DNA from: Rhodococcus opacus
GTDB lineage: Bacteria; Actinomycetota; Actinomycetes; Mycobacteriales; Mycobacteriaceae
Assembly (NCBI RefSeq): GCF_012396235.1
Contig: NZ_JAAXPA010000012.1
Span: 62,001 to 126,000, forward strand
DNA: 64,000 nucleotides
Direction: 5' to 3'
This document shows, piece by piece, positions 11,707-22,098 of the stretch (positions are counted from its first letter, which is position 1; each line of letters opens with the position of its first letter). A program made the translations under genes and the position numbers. The notes under the pieces were generated by a model that saw nothing but the letters and a program-made list of their open reading frames with translations, searched no databases and was not told the DNA's origin.

Positions 11707-12063
11707 CCCACGCTTCCTTTCCAACCACTCATAGCTTGTCGCTCTGTGCTCGTGACCGCGCCTGCGGCAGGACAGTCGTACCGGCCCGGACGACACGCGT
11801 CGACAGAGGAAAGTGATCGATCAGTTGCGCTGTGCGCAACGCTGCCCGACGCACCGATTTCCGAATGTAACGAGTTCATCACATCCCCATGGGGAACGTT
11901 CTTACCACAGAAATTCCCCGATCCTTACTTCCAAGTAACATGCGCACCACCGATCCCAGACGTTGCCGTCGCGGGGGGATCAGCGGACCAGGCTACACAG
12001 AATCGCGGTTCACAGTCGAGGACGGATTTCCGCGTCACCCGGTTCTGTAACCGGCCCAGACGG
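11707..12063. promoter_or_regulatory. gene-free region upstream of the cvn operon
   Basis: 357 bp with no supportable gene. It should hold the promoter of the minus-strand cvn operon. Two dyads stand out: TTACTT-cc-AAGTAA at 11925-11938 and CCCCATGGGG at 11885-11894. Either could be an operator; no known regulator motif is recognised. Confidence 0.4.
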
Positions 12064-12102
12064 GTGCAGCCACCGGGGTCTTCCGACCGCCGGTGGCTGC
12101 AC
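12064..12102 (-). terminator. gyrB terminator hairpin
   Basis: A 13-bp perfect inverted repeat (GTGCAGCCACCGG / CCGGTGGCTGCAC, 13-nt loop) begins about 28 bp after the gyrB stop. It lacks a U-run but is a strong GC-rich stem. It separates gyrB from the cvn operon that follows. Confidence 0.75.
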
Positions 12103-12130
12103 GATATCCGTAATCTCTTGTGCCGGATAC

Positions 12131-14266
<2,136 letters not shown>

Positions 14267-14370
14267 CTAGTTACCTCGGCCATCTTACTGGTACGTCAGC
14301 GCCAGGAGCGTGCTATGACACCCCTGAGCGCCCCGTAGACGAATTTTCAGGGCGTCTCGGGAGTGAAAAC

Positions 14371-15309
14371 CTAGGCCGAAGCGCTCTCGGACGGGCCGTC
14401 CGAGAGATCCGCCCACTGCCGGTCCTCGACGTCCAGCACGAACTCCGCGGCAAGTTGTGCGATGTCCTCGGCGTGGGAGATCGGCGACCAGTGCCCGGCG
14501 TCGACCTCTCGACGGCGCAGGTCGGGTGCCCATTTCTCGGTGTCCTCGTAGCCGACGGGCCGCACCGCCTTGTCGTTCTTGTTGAGGATCAGTTGGACGG
14601 GGACGTCGGTGTACCGCTCGCGCGGCCTCAGCAGACTCGTGCGGATGTTGGCGCGGTACAGCTTGAGACCGTTGACCATGTCGTCCGCCAGCGTCGGCGC
14701 CGGACGCACCAGCGCGGGATCGAGGCGGTCGAAGAACTTCAGGAACGCCGGCCAGTGCCGGGAGAACCAGAGCCGCAGCGGCAGCGTCGCCAGGCCCGGA
14801 ATCTGGAACAGGACGGTGTAGCCGGACGCGACGGCCTGCGCGAGCGGCCCGCCGAAGCTGCGGTCCGAGATGCGGCGGCGCAGCCACTTGCCGAGGTGAT
14901 CGAGGTTGGGGCCCGAGACCGAGGTGAACGACGCGATCCGCTCGCGGGCTCCCGGTTCGCAGACCGCCTCCCATGCCTCCACCGATCCCCAGTCGTGGGC
15001 CAGCACGTGCACCGGCCGGCCCGGGCTCACGGCATCGATCACCGCGAACAGGTCACCGGCCAGGGCGGGCAGCCGGTAGTCCTCGACCCGGGTGGGCACG
15101 GTGCTCCGGCCTGCGCCGCGGCTGTCGTAGCTGACCACCCGGAACCGCTCCGTCAGGAAGGGCACCACCCGGCTCCACAGGTCGTGGGTGTCGGGCCAGC
15201 CGTGCACGAGCACGATCGTCTCGCCGTCGGGGTTGCCCTTCTCGAACACGGCGAGTTCGACGGAACCGTTGGTGATCCGCCGGGCGGTACCGGATGTGGA
15301 TGGAGTCAT
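14371..15309 (-). CDS. alpha/beta-fold hydrolase, epoxide-hydrolase-like
   Basis: 312 residues. The oxyanion motif is HGWPDTHDLW and the nucleophile elbow VLAHDWGSVEAW has an Asp, as in epoxide hydrolases and haloalkane dehalogenases. The catalytic His is in VDAGHWSPISHAE near the C-terminus, and a variable helical lid lies between. The fold resembles the N-terminal half of EphD but lacks the fused SDR domain. It is the last gene of a three-gene operon with a PDR/VanB-type reductase and a ferritin-like hydrolase, suggesting turnover of a lipophilic or xenobiotic compound. The substrate cannot be read from the sequence. Confidence 0.82.
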   Translation of the reverse strand: MTPSTSGTARRITNGSVELAVFEKGNPDGETIVLVHGWPDTHDLWSRVVPFLTERFRVVSYDSRGAGRSTVPTRVEDYRLPALAGDLFAVIDAVSPGRPVHVLAHDWGSVEAWEAVCEPGARERIASFTSVSGPNLDHLGKWLRRRISDRSFGGPLAQAVASGYTVLFQIPGLATLPLRLWFSRHWPAFLKFFDRLDPALVRPAPTLADDMVNGLKLYRANIRTSLLRPRERYTDVPVQLILNKNDKAVRPVGYEDTEKWAPDLRRREVDAGHWSPISHAEDIAQLAAEFVLDVEDRQWADLSDGPSESASA

Positions 15310-15355
15310 GGTGGGTCCTCTGGTCGTCGTGCGGGTTCGGGTTTGACGGTGGGAA

Positions 15356-16474
15356 CTACAGATCGAGGACGAGACGGCCCCGGTCGGCGCGGGACACGCA
15401 GATCAGCATCTCGTTCTCCTGCTCGGCGTCGGTGAGCCGCGTCTCGCGGTGATCCGGGGTGCCGGAGAGCACCTTCACCCTGCAGGTGCCACAGAAGCCC
15501 TGCTGGCACGAATATCCCACTCCGGGCATCGTCTTCTTGATCACCATCAGTGCGGATTCGTCGGCGGGCACGGTGAGCACCTCACCCGTGCTGACGAGCT
15601 GCACTTCGAATTCGGTGCCGTCGAGCACCGGCGGCGCCCCGAACCGCTCGAAATGCAATGCGGTGGCCGGGCTTCCGGGGAACGCACGGCGCACGGACTC
15701 CAGCATCGGCGTCGGACCGCAGCAGTAGACGGCACCGCCCGGCGCGGCGCGCCCCAGCAACTCCTCGGCGGTCGGCAGTCCGAACTCGTCGTCGGGACGG
15801 ATGAAAACCCGTGACCGGTCGAACGTTTCGATCTCGTCGAGGAACGGCATCGACTCCCGTGACCGGCCGGAGTACACGAACTGCCAGTCCATTCCGAGTT
15901 CGCGCGCCGCCCGGACCATCGCGAGGATCGGCGTGATGCCGATGCCGCCCGCGACGAAGAGCGCGCTCCCTTCGCCGACGAAGGGAAACCCGTTGCGGGG
16001 GCCGCGAACCGTCACCGGGGCACCCGGTTCGAGCGCGTGCATCTCGAGGGATCCGCCACCGCCGTCGGGGATCCGGCGAACGGCGACACTGTAGCCCGTG
16101 CGGTCCGCCGGGTCCCCGCACAGCGAGTACTGACGTCGCAGCCCGGACGGCAGGTGGAAATCGAGATGCGAACCCGGCTGCCACGCAGGGAGTTCCGCGC
16201 CGTCCTCGGCTTCGAACCGCAACTGGACGACGTTCTCGTCCCGTGCGACGACGTCACGCTGGGAGACAACCATTTTCATCGCCACGTCCGGGTTGTGACC
16301 GGCGACGCCCGGGTTGTACTCGTACGCGGTGAGAACACCGAGGTACTTGGCAGCGACGGCCTCGGTGATCCGCATCGCGCGGTCAGGGCGCGGTCGCCCC
16401 TTGATGTCCGGGGGAGCGTCGTAGCGGGGCAGTCCCTGCCCGGTGAGCACCTCCCGCACCTGCGACAGCTTCAT
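15356..16474 (-). CDS. PDR/VanB-family oxidoreductase (flavin reductase with C-terminal 2Fe-2S ferredoxin)
   Basis: 372 residues from the ATG at 16472-16474, which overlaps the upstream stop by 4 nt (ATGA). The flavin domain has RQYSLCGDP, and the NAD-binding domain has VAGGIGITPILAMVRAA and YCCGPTPML. The C-terminal plant-type ferredoxin has CQQGFCGTC plus a distal Cys. Such proteins pass electrons from NAD(P)H to an oxygenase or diiron partner. The preceding gene encodes a ferritin-like putative diiron protein, so that protein is the natural acceptor here (inference). About 90 residues at the N-terminus before the flavin domain are longer than in VanB. Confidence 0.88.
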   Translation of the reverse strand: MKLSQVREVLTGQGLPRYDAPPDIKGRPRPDRAMRITEAVAAKYLGVLTAYEYNPGVAGHNPDVAMKMVVSQRDVVARDENVVQLRFEAEDGAELPAWQPGSHLDFHLPSGLRRQYSLCGDPADRTGYSVAVRRIPDGGGGSLEMHALEPGAPVTVRGPRNGFPFVGEGSALFVAGGIGITPILAMVRAARELGMDWQFVYSGRSRESMPFLDEIETFDRSRVFIRPDDEFGLPTAEELLGRAAPGGAVYCCGPTPMLESVRRAFPGSPATALHFERFGAPPVLDGTEFEVQLVSTGEVLTVPADESALMVIKKTMPGVGYSCQQGFCGTCRVKVLSGTPDHRETRLTDAEQENEMLICVSRADRGRLVLDL

Positions 16475-17379
16475 CGCTCGGCCGCCTGAGCTGCCGGCGA
16501 GGACGCCAGGTACTTCACGGCCTGCGCCGTCGAACCCTCGTTGCTCGGGTGGTACGAACGCGTGAAGTACGTCGACATCCGCTTGCCGAGTTCCCGGGCC
16601 GTCGGGAGGGTGCCACGCTTGCCTGCCGCGAAGAAATCGGTCAGGTGCGGCTTGCGCCGGTGCGCCGACCACTGGGCGAGCTCCGGATCGTTGCGCATGA
16701 GGAAACGGGTGCCGCGCACCCACAGCCACACGATGACCGGGGTGACGATCACCTGGGTGCGGATCCGCCGGGACTCACGCTTGTCGAAGTACCGCATGAC
16801 GTCGTAGGCCACGGAGCGGTGCTCCACCTCCTCGGCGCCGTGCCAGCGCAGCAGGTCGAGCATCGTCGGATGCATGCCGGAGCGGTCGAGTCCCTCGGCA
16901 TTGAGGACCCAGTCGCCGAGGAACGCGGTGATGTGCTCGATGGCGGCGATGACCGCCAGCCGCTCGATCAGGTAGTTCTTCTCCCGCAGACCGGTCAGCG
17001 GTCGCGGTCCGAGGATCTTGGAGAAGGTCCATTCCATCTGCTCGGTGAAGGGCGTCGGATCGAGACCCTTCTCCTTCAGGTGCGCCAGCACGCCGGTGTG
17101 GGCGTTGGCGTGCATCGCCTCCTGGCCGATGAACCCGACGACGTCGTCGCGGAGCCGCTCGTCCTCGATCAGCGGCAGTGCCTCTTTGAACGTCTCGACG
17201 AACCACTCCTCACCGGCGGGCAGCAGAAGGTGCAGGACGTTGAGGACGTGCGTGCCGAACGGGTCGCCCGGGATCCAGTGCATGGGGAGGTTCGACCAGT
17301 CGAACTCCACGTTCCTGGCCTGCAACAGGATGTGGTCCGGTTCGGGGATCGCGTTCCGGGGTGCAGTCGGGGCGGACAT
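16471..17379 (-). CDS. predicted metal-dependent hydrolase (PF10118-like, ferritin-like diiron fold)
   Basis: 302 residues from the ATG at 17377-17379, which has GAAGGAG 7 nt upstream; a longer start at 17430 lacks this. Conserved acidic/His motifs FIGQEAMHANAHTGV, AAIEHITAFLGDW and GAEEVEHRSVAYDVM are spaced like the metal ligands of helical diiron proteins. COG3687-type proteins are annotated as hydrolases only by prediction. The operon partner, a reductase with a ferredoxin domain, argues for an oxidative (monooxygenase-like) activity instead. It is the first gene of the operon, and a possible promoter lies in the 120 bp upstream. Confidence 0.8.
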   Translation of the reverse strand: MSAPTAPRNAIPEPDHILLQARNVEFDWSNLPMHWIPGDPFGTHVLNVLHLLLPAGEEWFVETFKEALPLIEDERLRDDVVGFIGQEAMHANAHTGVLAHLKEKGLDPTPFTEQMEWTFSKILGPRPLTGLREKNYLIERLAVIAAIEHITAFLGDWVLNAEGLDRSGMHPTMLDLLRWHGAEEVEHRSVAYDVMRYFDKRESRRIRTQVIVTPVIVWLWVRGTRFLMRNDPELAQWSAHRRKPHLTDFFAAGKRGTLPTARELGKRMSTYFTRSYHPSNEGSTAQAVKYLASSPAAQAAER

Positions 17380-17504
17380 CTCATTACTCCTTCGTGCCGG
17401 CGGCTGCGCCACGACGAAGGCTTGTGGCACAGTTCACTCGAAAACTTGGAGTAACTGTAACACCGGGTAATAGACAAAACTAGGGACCGAACGTCCGCTC
17501 CGGC

Positions 17505-18068
17505 CTATCCGTAGGTGTCCCGAGGTCCGCGCCCCCGGATGTGCCGTTCGCCTTTTCGCCAGCTCGGGGCGGTCGGACCGGTGATCCGCAACGACTTCAC
17601 GACGCCGTCGCCGACGGCCGCAGCAATCTTCGCGAGAATCTGCGACTGCATCATCCGAAGCTGCGTCGCCCAGGCCGTCGACTCCGCGGAGACGCTGAGA
17701 ATCCCGTCCCGCAGCCCCGTCGGTTCGGCGTGCGCGGCGATGTCCTCACCGACCACCTGTACCCACCGACCGAGGACCGTCCCCTCCGACACCTTGGGCG
17801 ACCAGCCGCGTTGTTTCGCGATCGCGTTGGTCAGCGCACCGAACGGCTGCGGGTCGCGGTCGTCCGGTCCGGGACCCGACCATCCGCGTCGACGCCGGGC
17901 GCGCAGGGCCCGGACACCCGTTCCGGATCGGCGGCCCTGCCCGACGGATTTTCCGCTGGCCTTCGCCGCGGCACGCGCCTCCTCCAGGGCACGGCGCGCG
18001 AGGTCGATTCCCTTCACCTCCGGTTCGGGGGCCGCAGCCGGTGCGGTGGGTTCGACGTCATCCGTCAC
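17505..18068 (-). CDS. dciA: DciA family protein (DUF721, replicative helicase loader/operator)
   Basis: 187 residues from the GTG at 18066-18068, which overlaps the recF end by 11 nt. A basic Ala/Arg-rich N-terminal part (about 1-80) precedes the DUF721 domain, which has [24 protein letters not shown] and [18 protein letters not shown]. DciA assists DnaB loading in bacteria lacking DnaC. This is the Rv0004 position between recF and gyrB. An unrelated three-gene operon lies between dciA and gyrB here. Confidence 0.9.
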   Translation of the reverse strand: MTDDVEPTAPAAAPEPEVKGIDLARRALEEARAAAKASGKSVGQGRRSGTGVRALRARRRRGWSGPGPDDRDPQPFGALTNAIAKQRGWSPKVSEGTVLGRWVQVVGEDIAAHAEPTGLRDGILSVSAESTAWATQLRMMQSQILAKIAAAVGDGVVKSLRITGPTAPSWRKGERHIRGRGPRDTYG

Positions 18069-19290
18069 GGCGGTCCTCCGTCTCTTCCACAATGTGCGAT
18101 ATTCGTCCTCGATCGGTGTCGCGGGCCTCCACACCGAATCGGACGGCGTCGAGTTCCTCCGGAACATCTTCCGGCACGGCCGCCGTGATCAGCACCTGTT
18201 CCGCATCCAACGCGACCTTGGCGAGTGCGCGCCGTCGACGACGGTCGAGTTCGGCGAACACGTCGTCGAGCATGAGGACGGGATCGCTGCCCTCCGAACG
18301 CAGCAGTGCGAATCCCGCCAACCGCAACGACAACGCGAACGACCACGACTCACCGTGACTCGCGAATCCCTTCGCCGGGGTGTCGCCGAGCTGCAATTCG
18401 AGATCGTCACGATGCGGGCCGACGAGACACACACCCCGCTCGATCTCCTTGGAGCGCATCACGGACAGCTCCTGGAGAAACCGCTCCTCGAGAAACGCGA
18501 CATCGCCAGCCTCGGGCGCTCGAGCCGGTTCGGTGAACTCCGGCGGCAGCGAGGACCCCAGACTCGAGCGGTAACGGATGCTCGCGGGCCTCGACTCCGG
18601 CGCCAGCGATTGGTACGACTCGGCCAGGTGCGGCGCGAGATCGTGGACGAGGTGAAGCCTTCCGGCGAGCAGCTGCGCGCCGTGTGCAGCGAGATGTCCG
18701 TCCCAGACCTCCAGCGTGGCAAGGGCACTCGCGCCGTCCTCGCTCGGCTGGCCGCCGCCGCGCGACACCCGTCGCAACGCGCCGCCTGCCGTCTTGAGCA
18801 GCGCCGACCGCTGCCGCAGCACCCGGTCGTAATCGGCGCGCACCGCCGCCATCCGCGGGATACGGGACGTGAGGAGCTCGTCGAGGTAGCGTCGCCGATC
18901 ACCCGGATCGCCGCGGACCAGCGACAGATCCTCCGGCGCGAACAGCACCGTCTGCAGAATCCCGAGAATCTCCCGCGGCCGCCGGGTGGGCGACTGGTTG
19001 ATCCGCGCCCGGTTGGACTTGCCCTCGTTCAACTCGAGATCGACGGTCAGTTCCCGGCCGGTGTTGACGACCGTGGCCCCGGCGAATGCCTGACCGGTGC
19101 CCGTCCTGATCAGCGGGGCGTCCGAGCTGACCCGATGAGACGAGAGGGTCGACAGGTAGCCGAGCGCCTCGAGCACGTTCGTCTTGCCGTGTCCGTTGGG
19201 TCCGACGAAGACGGTGCAGCCCGGACGCAGGGTGAGACCGAGGGCGTCCCAGGAACGGAAGTCTCTGAGCGAGAGTGCGCGAACGAACAC
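18058..19290 (-). CDS. recF: DNA replication and repair protein RecF
   Basis: 410 residues. The N-terminal FRSW motif and Walker [20 protein letters not shown] are near residues 30-50. The ABC signature-like region is [17 protein letters not shown], and Walker B is [13 protein letters not shown]. RecF loads RecA at gaps with RecO and RecR. The GTG start directly abuts the gnd stop (TAG GTG, no gap), indicating translational coupling. Confidence 0.96.
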   Translation of the reverse strand: MFVRALSLRDFRSWDALGLTLRPGCTVFVGPNGHGKTNVLEALGYLSTLSSHRVSSDAPLIRTGTGQAFAGATVVNTGRELTVDLELNEGKSNRARINQSPTRRPREILGILQTVLFAPEDLSLVRGDPGDRRRYLDELLTSRIPRMAAVRADYDRVLRQRSALLKTAGGALRRVSRGGGQPSEDGASALATLEVWDGHLAAHGAQLLAGRLHLVHDLAPHLAESYQSLAPESRPASIRYRSSLGSSLPPEFTEPARAPEAGDVAFLEERFLQELSVMRSKEIERGVCLVGPHRDDLELQLGDTPAKGFASHGESWSFALSLRLAGFALLRSEGSDPVLMLDDVFAELDRRRRRALAKVALDAEQVLITAAVPEDVPEELDAVRFGVEARDTDRGRISHIVEETEDRRDG

Positions 19291-20202
19291 CTACGTTCCA
19301 GAACCGGCTTCTGCCTCGCCTGCCGCCTTCTTCACGGCGTGACCACCGAACTGGTTGCGCAGCGCCGAGACGGCCTTCATCGCGGGGGAATCGTCCTGAC
19401 GGGACGCGAACCGCGCGAACAACGCGGCCGAGATCACCGGTGCGGGCACCGCGTGGTCGATCGCCTCGAGCACCGTCCAGCGTCCCTCACCGGAATCGTC
19501 TGTGTAACCGGAGATCTCGGCGAAATCGGGATCCTCACCCAATGCCTTGACGAGCAGCTCCAGCAGCCACGACCGGACGACCGTGCCCTTGGTCCAGGCG
19601 CGCAGCACACCGTGGACGTCCGTGACGAGGTCTTCCGCCTCGAGCAGTTCGTAGCCCTCGGCGTACGCCTGCATCAGTCCGTATTCGATGCCGTTGTGGA
19701 CCATCTTCGCGTAGTGGCCGGCGCCGACCGGGCCTGCGTGGACGAAGCCGTCCGCACGCTCACCCTCGGGACGGAGAGCGTCGAAGACCGGCAGCGCCCG
19801 CTCGACGTCCGCGTCCGATCCGCCGACCATCAGCCCGTAGCCGTTCTCGAGTCCCCACACCCCGCCGGACACACCGCAGTCGAGGTAGCCGATGCCGCGG
19901 GAACCCAGCAGCTCGCCGTGGATTTTGTCGTCGGTGTATCTCGAGTTGCCGCCGTCGATCACCAGGTCGCCGGTCTCGAGCACCGACGACAGTTCGGTCA
20001 CCGTGTCCTGGGTGATCTTTCCCGCCGGAACCATCACCCAGACGACTCGCGGAGACTCGAGTCGCTGAGCGAGCTCCGCCAGCGATGCCACATCCGTGAC
20101 CTCGGGGCGGGGGTCGTAGCCGACCACCTCGTGCCCGTGCGCGCGCAACCGCTCGCGCATGTTGAATCCCATCTTTCCGAGCCCGACCAACCCGATCTGC
20201 AT
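19291..20202 (-). CDS. gnd: 6-phosphogluconate dehydrogenase, decarboxylating (GntZ/YqeC type)
   Basis: 303 residues, the short form of the family. The dinucleotide-binding start is IGLVGLGKMGFNM, the substrate motif IDGGNSRYTDD, and the catalytic Lys lies in GAGHYAKMVHNGIEYG. It converts 6-phosphogluconate to ribulose 5-phosphate plus CO2. The short type usually prefers NAD over NADP. It sits between dnaN and recF, an insertion also seen in some relatives. It has its own ATG at 20200-20202. Confidence 0.93.
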   Translation of the reverse strand: MQIGLVGLGKMGFNMRERLRAHGHEVVGYDPRPEVTDVASLAELAQRLESPRVVWVMVPAGKITQDTVTELSSVLETGDLVIDGGNSRYTDDKIHGELLGSRGIGYLDCGVSGGVWGLENGYGLMVGGSDADVERALPVFDALRPEGERADGFVHAGPVGAGHYAKMVHNGIEYGLMQAYAEGYELLEAEDLVTDVHGVLRAWTKGTVVRSWLLELLVKALGEDPDFAEISGYTDDSGEGRWTVLEAIDHAVPAPVISAALFARFASRQDDSPAMKAVSALRNQFGGHAVKKAAGEAEAGSGT

Positions 20203-20264
20203 CGTGATCTCCGTCCACTCGTGAGATTTCTTTCGGCAGTACTGGTTTCGCTTCCGCGAAATCG

Positions 20265-21449
20265 TCAGCCCGGGAGACGCACCGGCATCAGCAGGTACGT
20301 GTACGCGCTCTCCGGCGCCGCGAAGTTGCCGGAATCGTCGGGTTCGATCTCGTCCTCGGTGGCCGGACGCAGCACCGCGGGGCGGCTGGGGGTCGTGAAA
20401 CCGAACAGCACCTGCTCGCTGTGCAGCGAAGACAGTCCGTCGATCAGGTAGCCGGGGTTGAAGGCGATGGTGAGCGGCTCACCCTGGAACACCGCGTTCA
20501 AGCCTTCCTCGGCGCGACCTGCGTCGTCGCCACCGGCGGAGAGGAGCAGCCCCTCGGTGGAGAACTGCAGTCGGACCTGCGCGCCGCGCTCGGCGACGAG
20601 GGCCACACGCTTGATCGCCTCGACGAGCGGAGCGATCTCGACGGTGGCCAGCGCGGTGTGCTCGGACGGCAGCAGCTGCCGGAACTTCGGGAACTCGGCG
20701 TCCAGCAGCCGGGTGGTGGTGCGGCGGCCGTCGTTGACGATGCCGAGGAGCCCGTCGTTGCCGACCGCGGATCCCGAACCGAGCGCCAGCTCGACCGGCG
20801 AAGTGGCATCTCCTGCAAGAGTTTTCGCCGACTCGGAGAGCGTCTTCGCGGGGATGAGGACGGCCGCGGTGGTGTCGGGGTTCGCCGGCGACCACTCGAG
20901 TTCGCGGACTGCGAGACGGAACCGGTCGGTGGCGGCGAGCACGATCGCGTTGCGTTCGATCTCGACCCGGATGCCGGTGAGCATCGGCAAGGTGTCGTCC
21001 TTGCCCGCCGCGACAGCCACCTGACTGATCGCTTCGGAGAAGACGTCGGCGGGAATCGAGCCGGTCTGCTGCGGCAACTGCGGAAGCTGGGGATAGTCCT
21101 CGACCGGCATGGTGGGCAGGGAGAACTTGGCGCTTCCGCACGTGATCAGCACGCGGGTGCCTTCGAGGGTCACGTCGACCGGCTTGTTGGGAAGCGACTT
21201 CGTGATGTCGGCGAGAAGCTTGCCGGAGACGAGGACCTGACCGGCGCTACCGACCTCGGCTGCCACCCTGACCTGGGCCGATACCTCGTAGTCGAATCCG
21301 GAAACCGTCAACCCTTGCTCGGTCGCGTCCAGGAGAACACCGCCGAGAACGGGGACAGGAGGCCGCGACGGCAGACTGCGAGCGACCCATGCCACTGAAT
21401 CAGCGAATTCTTCCCGGGAGACACGAAACTTCAGGCTTCCAAGCTCCAT
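20265..21449 (-). CDS. dnaN: DNA polymerase III sliding clamp (beta subunit)
   Basis: 394 residues from the ATG at 21447-21449 ([19 protein letters not shown]), which has a purine-rich GAGAGGAA upstream. The three clamp subdomains follow, with the C-terminal motif [11 protein letters not shown] typical of beta clamps. It is a ring-shaped processivity factor for Pol III and docks many repair proteins. Its upstream region is the origin. Confidence 0.97.
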   Translation of the reverse strand: MELGSLKFRVSREEFADSVAWVARSLPSRPPVPVLGGVLLDATEQGLTVSGFDYEVSAQVRVAAEVGSAGQVLVSGKLLADITKSLPNKPVDVTLEGTRVLITCGSAKFSLPTMPVEDYPQLPQLPQQTGSIPADVFSEAISQVAVAAGKDDTLPMLTGIRVEIERNAIVLAATDRFRLAVRELEWSPANPDTTAAVLIPAKTLSESAKTLAGDATSPVELALGSGSAVGNDGLLGIVNDGRRTTTRLLDAEFPKFRQLLPSEHTALATVEIAPLVEAIKRVALVAERGAQVRLQFSTEGLLLSAGGDDAGRAEEGLNAVFQGEPLTIAFNPGYLIDGLSSLHSEQVLFGFTTPSRPAVLRPATEDEIEPDDSGNFAAPESAYTYLLMPVRLPG

Positions 21450-21631
21450 CGCCGGGTTGTTCCTCTCGGTAGGCACGGTTGTTCGCCACGGTCGGCCCGT
21501 GACCACAGCACTGCAGTCTTTCACAGAGCGGCGATGCATAACCGTATGCCCTCGAGGACGAACTTGAAAGCGGAACGGTCGCGTCCTCGAGTCTCCGCCA
21601 GAGGCCTGTGAACCGACGCTGTCCCCAACCC

Positions 21632-21677
21632 TGTTTTCAAAGAGGTTTTTAGAAGAATTAATGAGAAGTACTATTAG
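21632..21677. other. AT-rich stretch, candidate DNA unwinding element
   Basis: About 46 bp rich in A/T runs (TTTT, TTTTT, AATTAAT) in an otherwise GC-rich genome. It lies on the dnaN side of the DnaA boxes. The role is inferred from composition and position. Confidence 0.55.
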
Positions 21678-21690
21678 GTCCTGTGGAATC

Positions 21691-21699
21691 TGTGGACGA
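21691..21699 (-). promoter_or_regulatory. DnaA box
   Basis: The minus strand reads TCGTCCACA, one mismatch from TTGTCCACA. Confidence 0.65.
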
Positions 21700-21778
21700 A
21701 GGTGTGTAGACGCTGGTCCGTCCGCGTCGCCGTATGGGGAATTCTCGAGGACAAACTCGAGGACCGATCCGGCACCCA

Positions 21779-21787
21779 TGTGGACTA
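21779..21787 (-). promoter_or_regulatory. DnaA box (weak)
   Basis: The minus strand reads TAGTCCACA, one mismatch from TTGTCCACA. A CTCGAG copy starts 1 bp further on. Confidence 0.5.
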
Positions 21788-21815
21788 CTCGAGGTTGTTC
21801 AAAGTTCTGCACGTT

Positions 21816-21824
21816 CTGTCCACA
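21816..21824 (+). promoter_or_regulatory. DnaA box
   Basis: CTGTCCACA, one mismatch from TTGTCCACA. Confidence 0.65.
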
Positions 21825-21847
21825 GAGATTCCACCTCATCCCCACAC

Positions 21848-21856
21848 TTATCCACA
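21848..21856 (+). promoter_or_regulatory. DnaA box (consensus)
   Basis: TTATCCACA, an exact match to the classical high-affinity box. A weaker TTATCCCAG follows at 21869-21877. Confidence 0.85.
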
Positions 21857-21933
21857 GGTGTGCATGCTTTATCCCAGGTCCTGGCGTCGGCGTGTTGCAC
21901 CGGCGTGTCGTGTCGGCGGGGATTCGCGCGAGC

Positions 21934-22011
21934 CTCGAGTAGACCCTCGAGCGGTACCTCGAGGACCCGCTCGAGCCAACCCTCGAGGACCGGCTCGAGG
22001 AGCCCCTCGAG
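21934..22011. repeat. seven CTCGAG palindromes with exact 12-bp spacing
   Basis: CTCGAG begins at 21934, 21946, 21958, 21970, 21982, 21994 and 22006, that is every 12 bp. The six-base spacers differ (TAGACC, CGGTAC, GACCCG, CCAACC, GACCGG, GAGCCC), so only the palindrome and the phase are conserved. Another pair with the same 12-bp spacing lies at 21744 and 21756. The layout is like origin iterons bound by a dimeric protein. I know of no described binding protein for it. Confidence 0.9.
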
Positions 22012-22043
22012 TTGCCCGTGGGACGGTGTTTCCCCCGAAACGG

Positions 22044-22080
22044 CCTGTGCCCCCGGTAGGCGAGCTACCAGGGGCACAGG
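22044..22080 (-). terminator. dnaA terminator hairpin
   Basis: CCTGTGCCCC-c-GGTAG / CTACC-a-GGGGCACAGG is a 15-bp stem with one C/A mismatch and a 5-nt loop. It starts about 19 bp after the dnaA stop and lies between dnaA and the CTCGAG array, isolating oriC from dnaA transcription. Confidence 0.75.
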
Positions 22081-22098
22081 AGAGGGAGGTGTCGGTGA

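Larger units (their letters stand above)
21450..22098. other. oriC (dnaN-dnaA intergenic region)
   Basis: 649 bp without a convincing gene, in the classic actinobacterial oriC position. It contains an AT-rich stretch (21632-21677), at least four DnaA boxes between 21691 and 21856, an array of CTCGAG palindromes (21934-22011) and the dnaA terminator hairpin (22044-22080). Further CTCGAG copies lie at 21551, 21586, 21744, 21756 and 21788. Genes on either side point away, consistent with bidirectional replication starting here. Confidence 0.9.

Noticed and set aside
17515..20451. A 978-codon plus-strand frame opposite dciA-recF-gnd
   Set aside because: It spans three well-identified minus-strand genes and shows only their complementary codon pattern.
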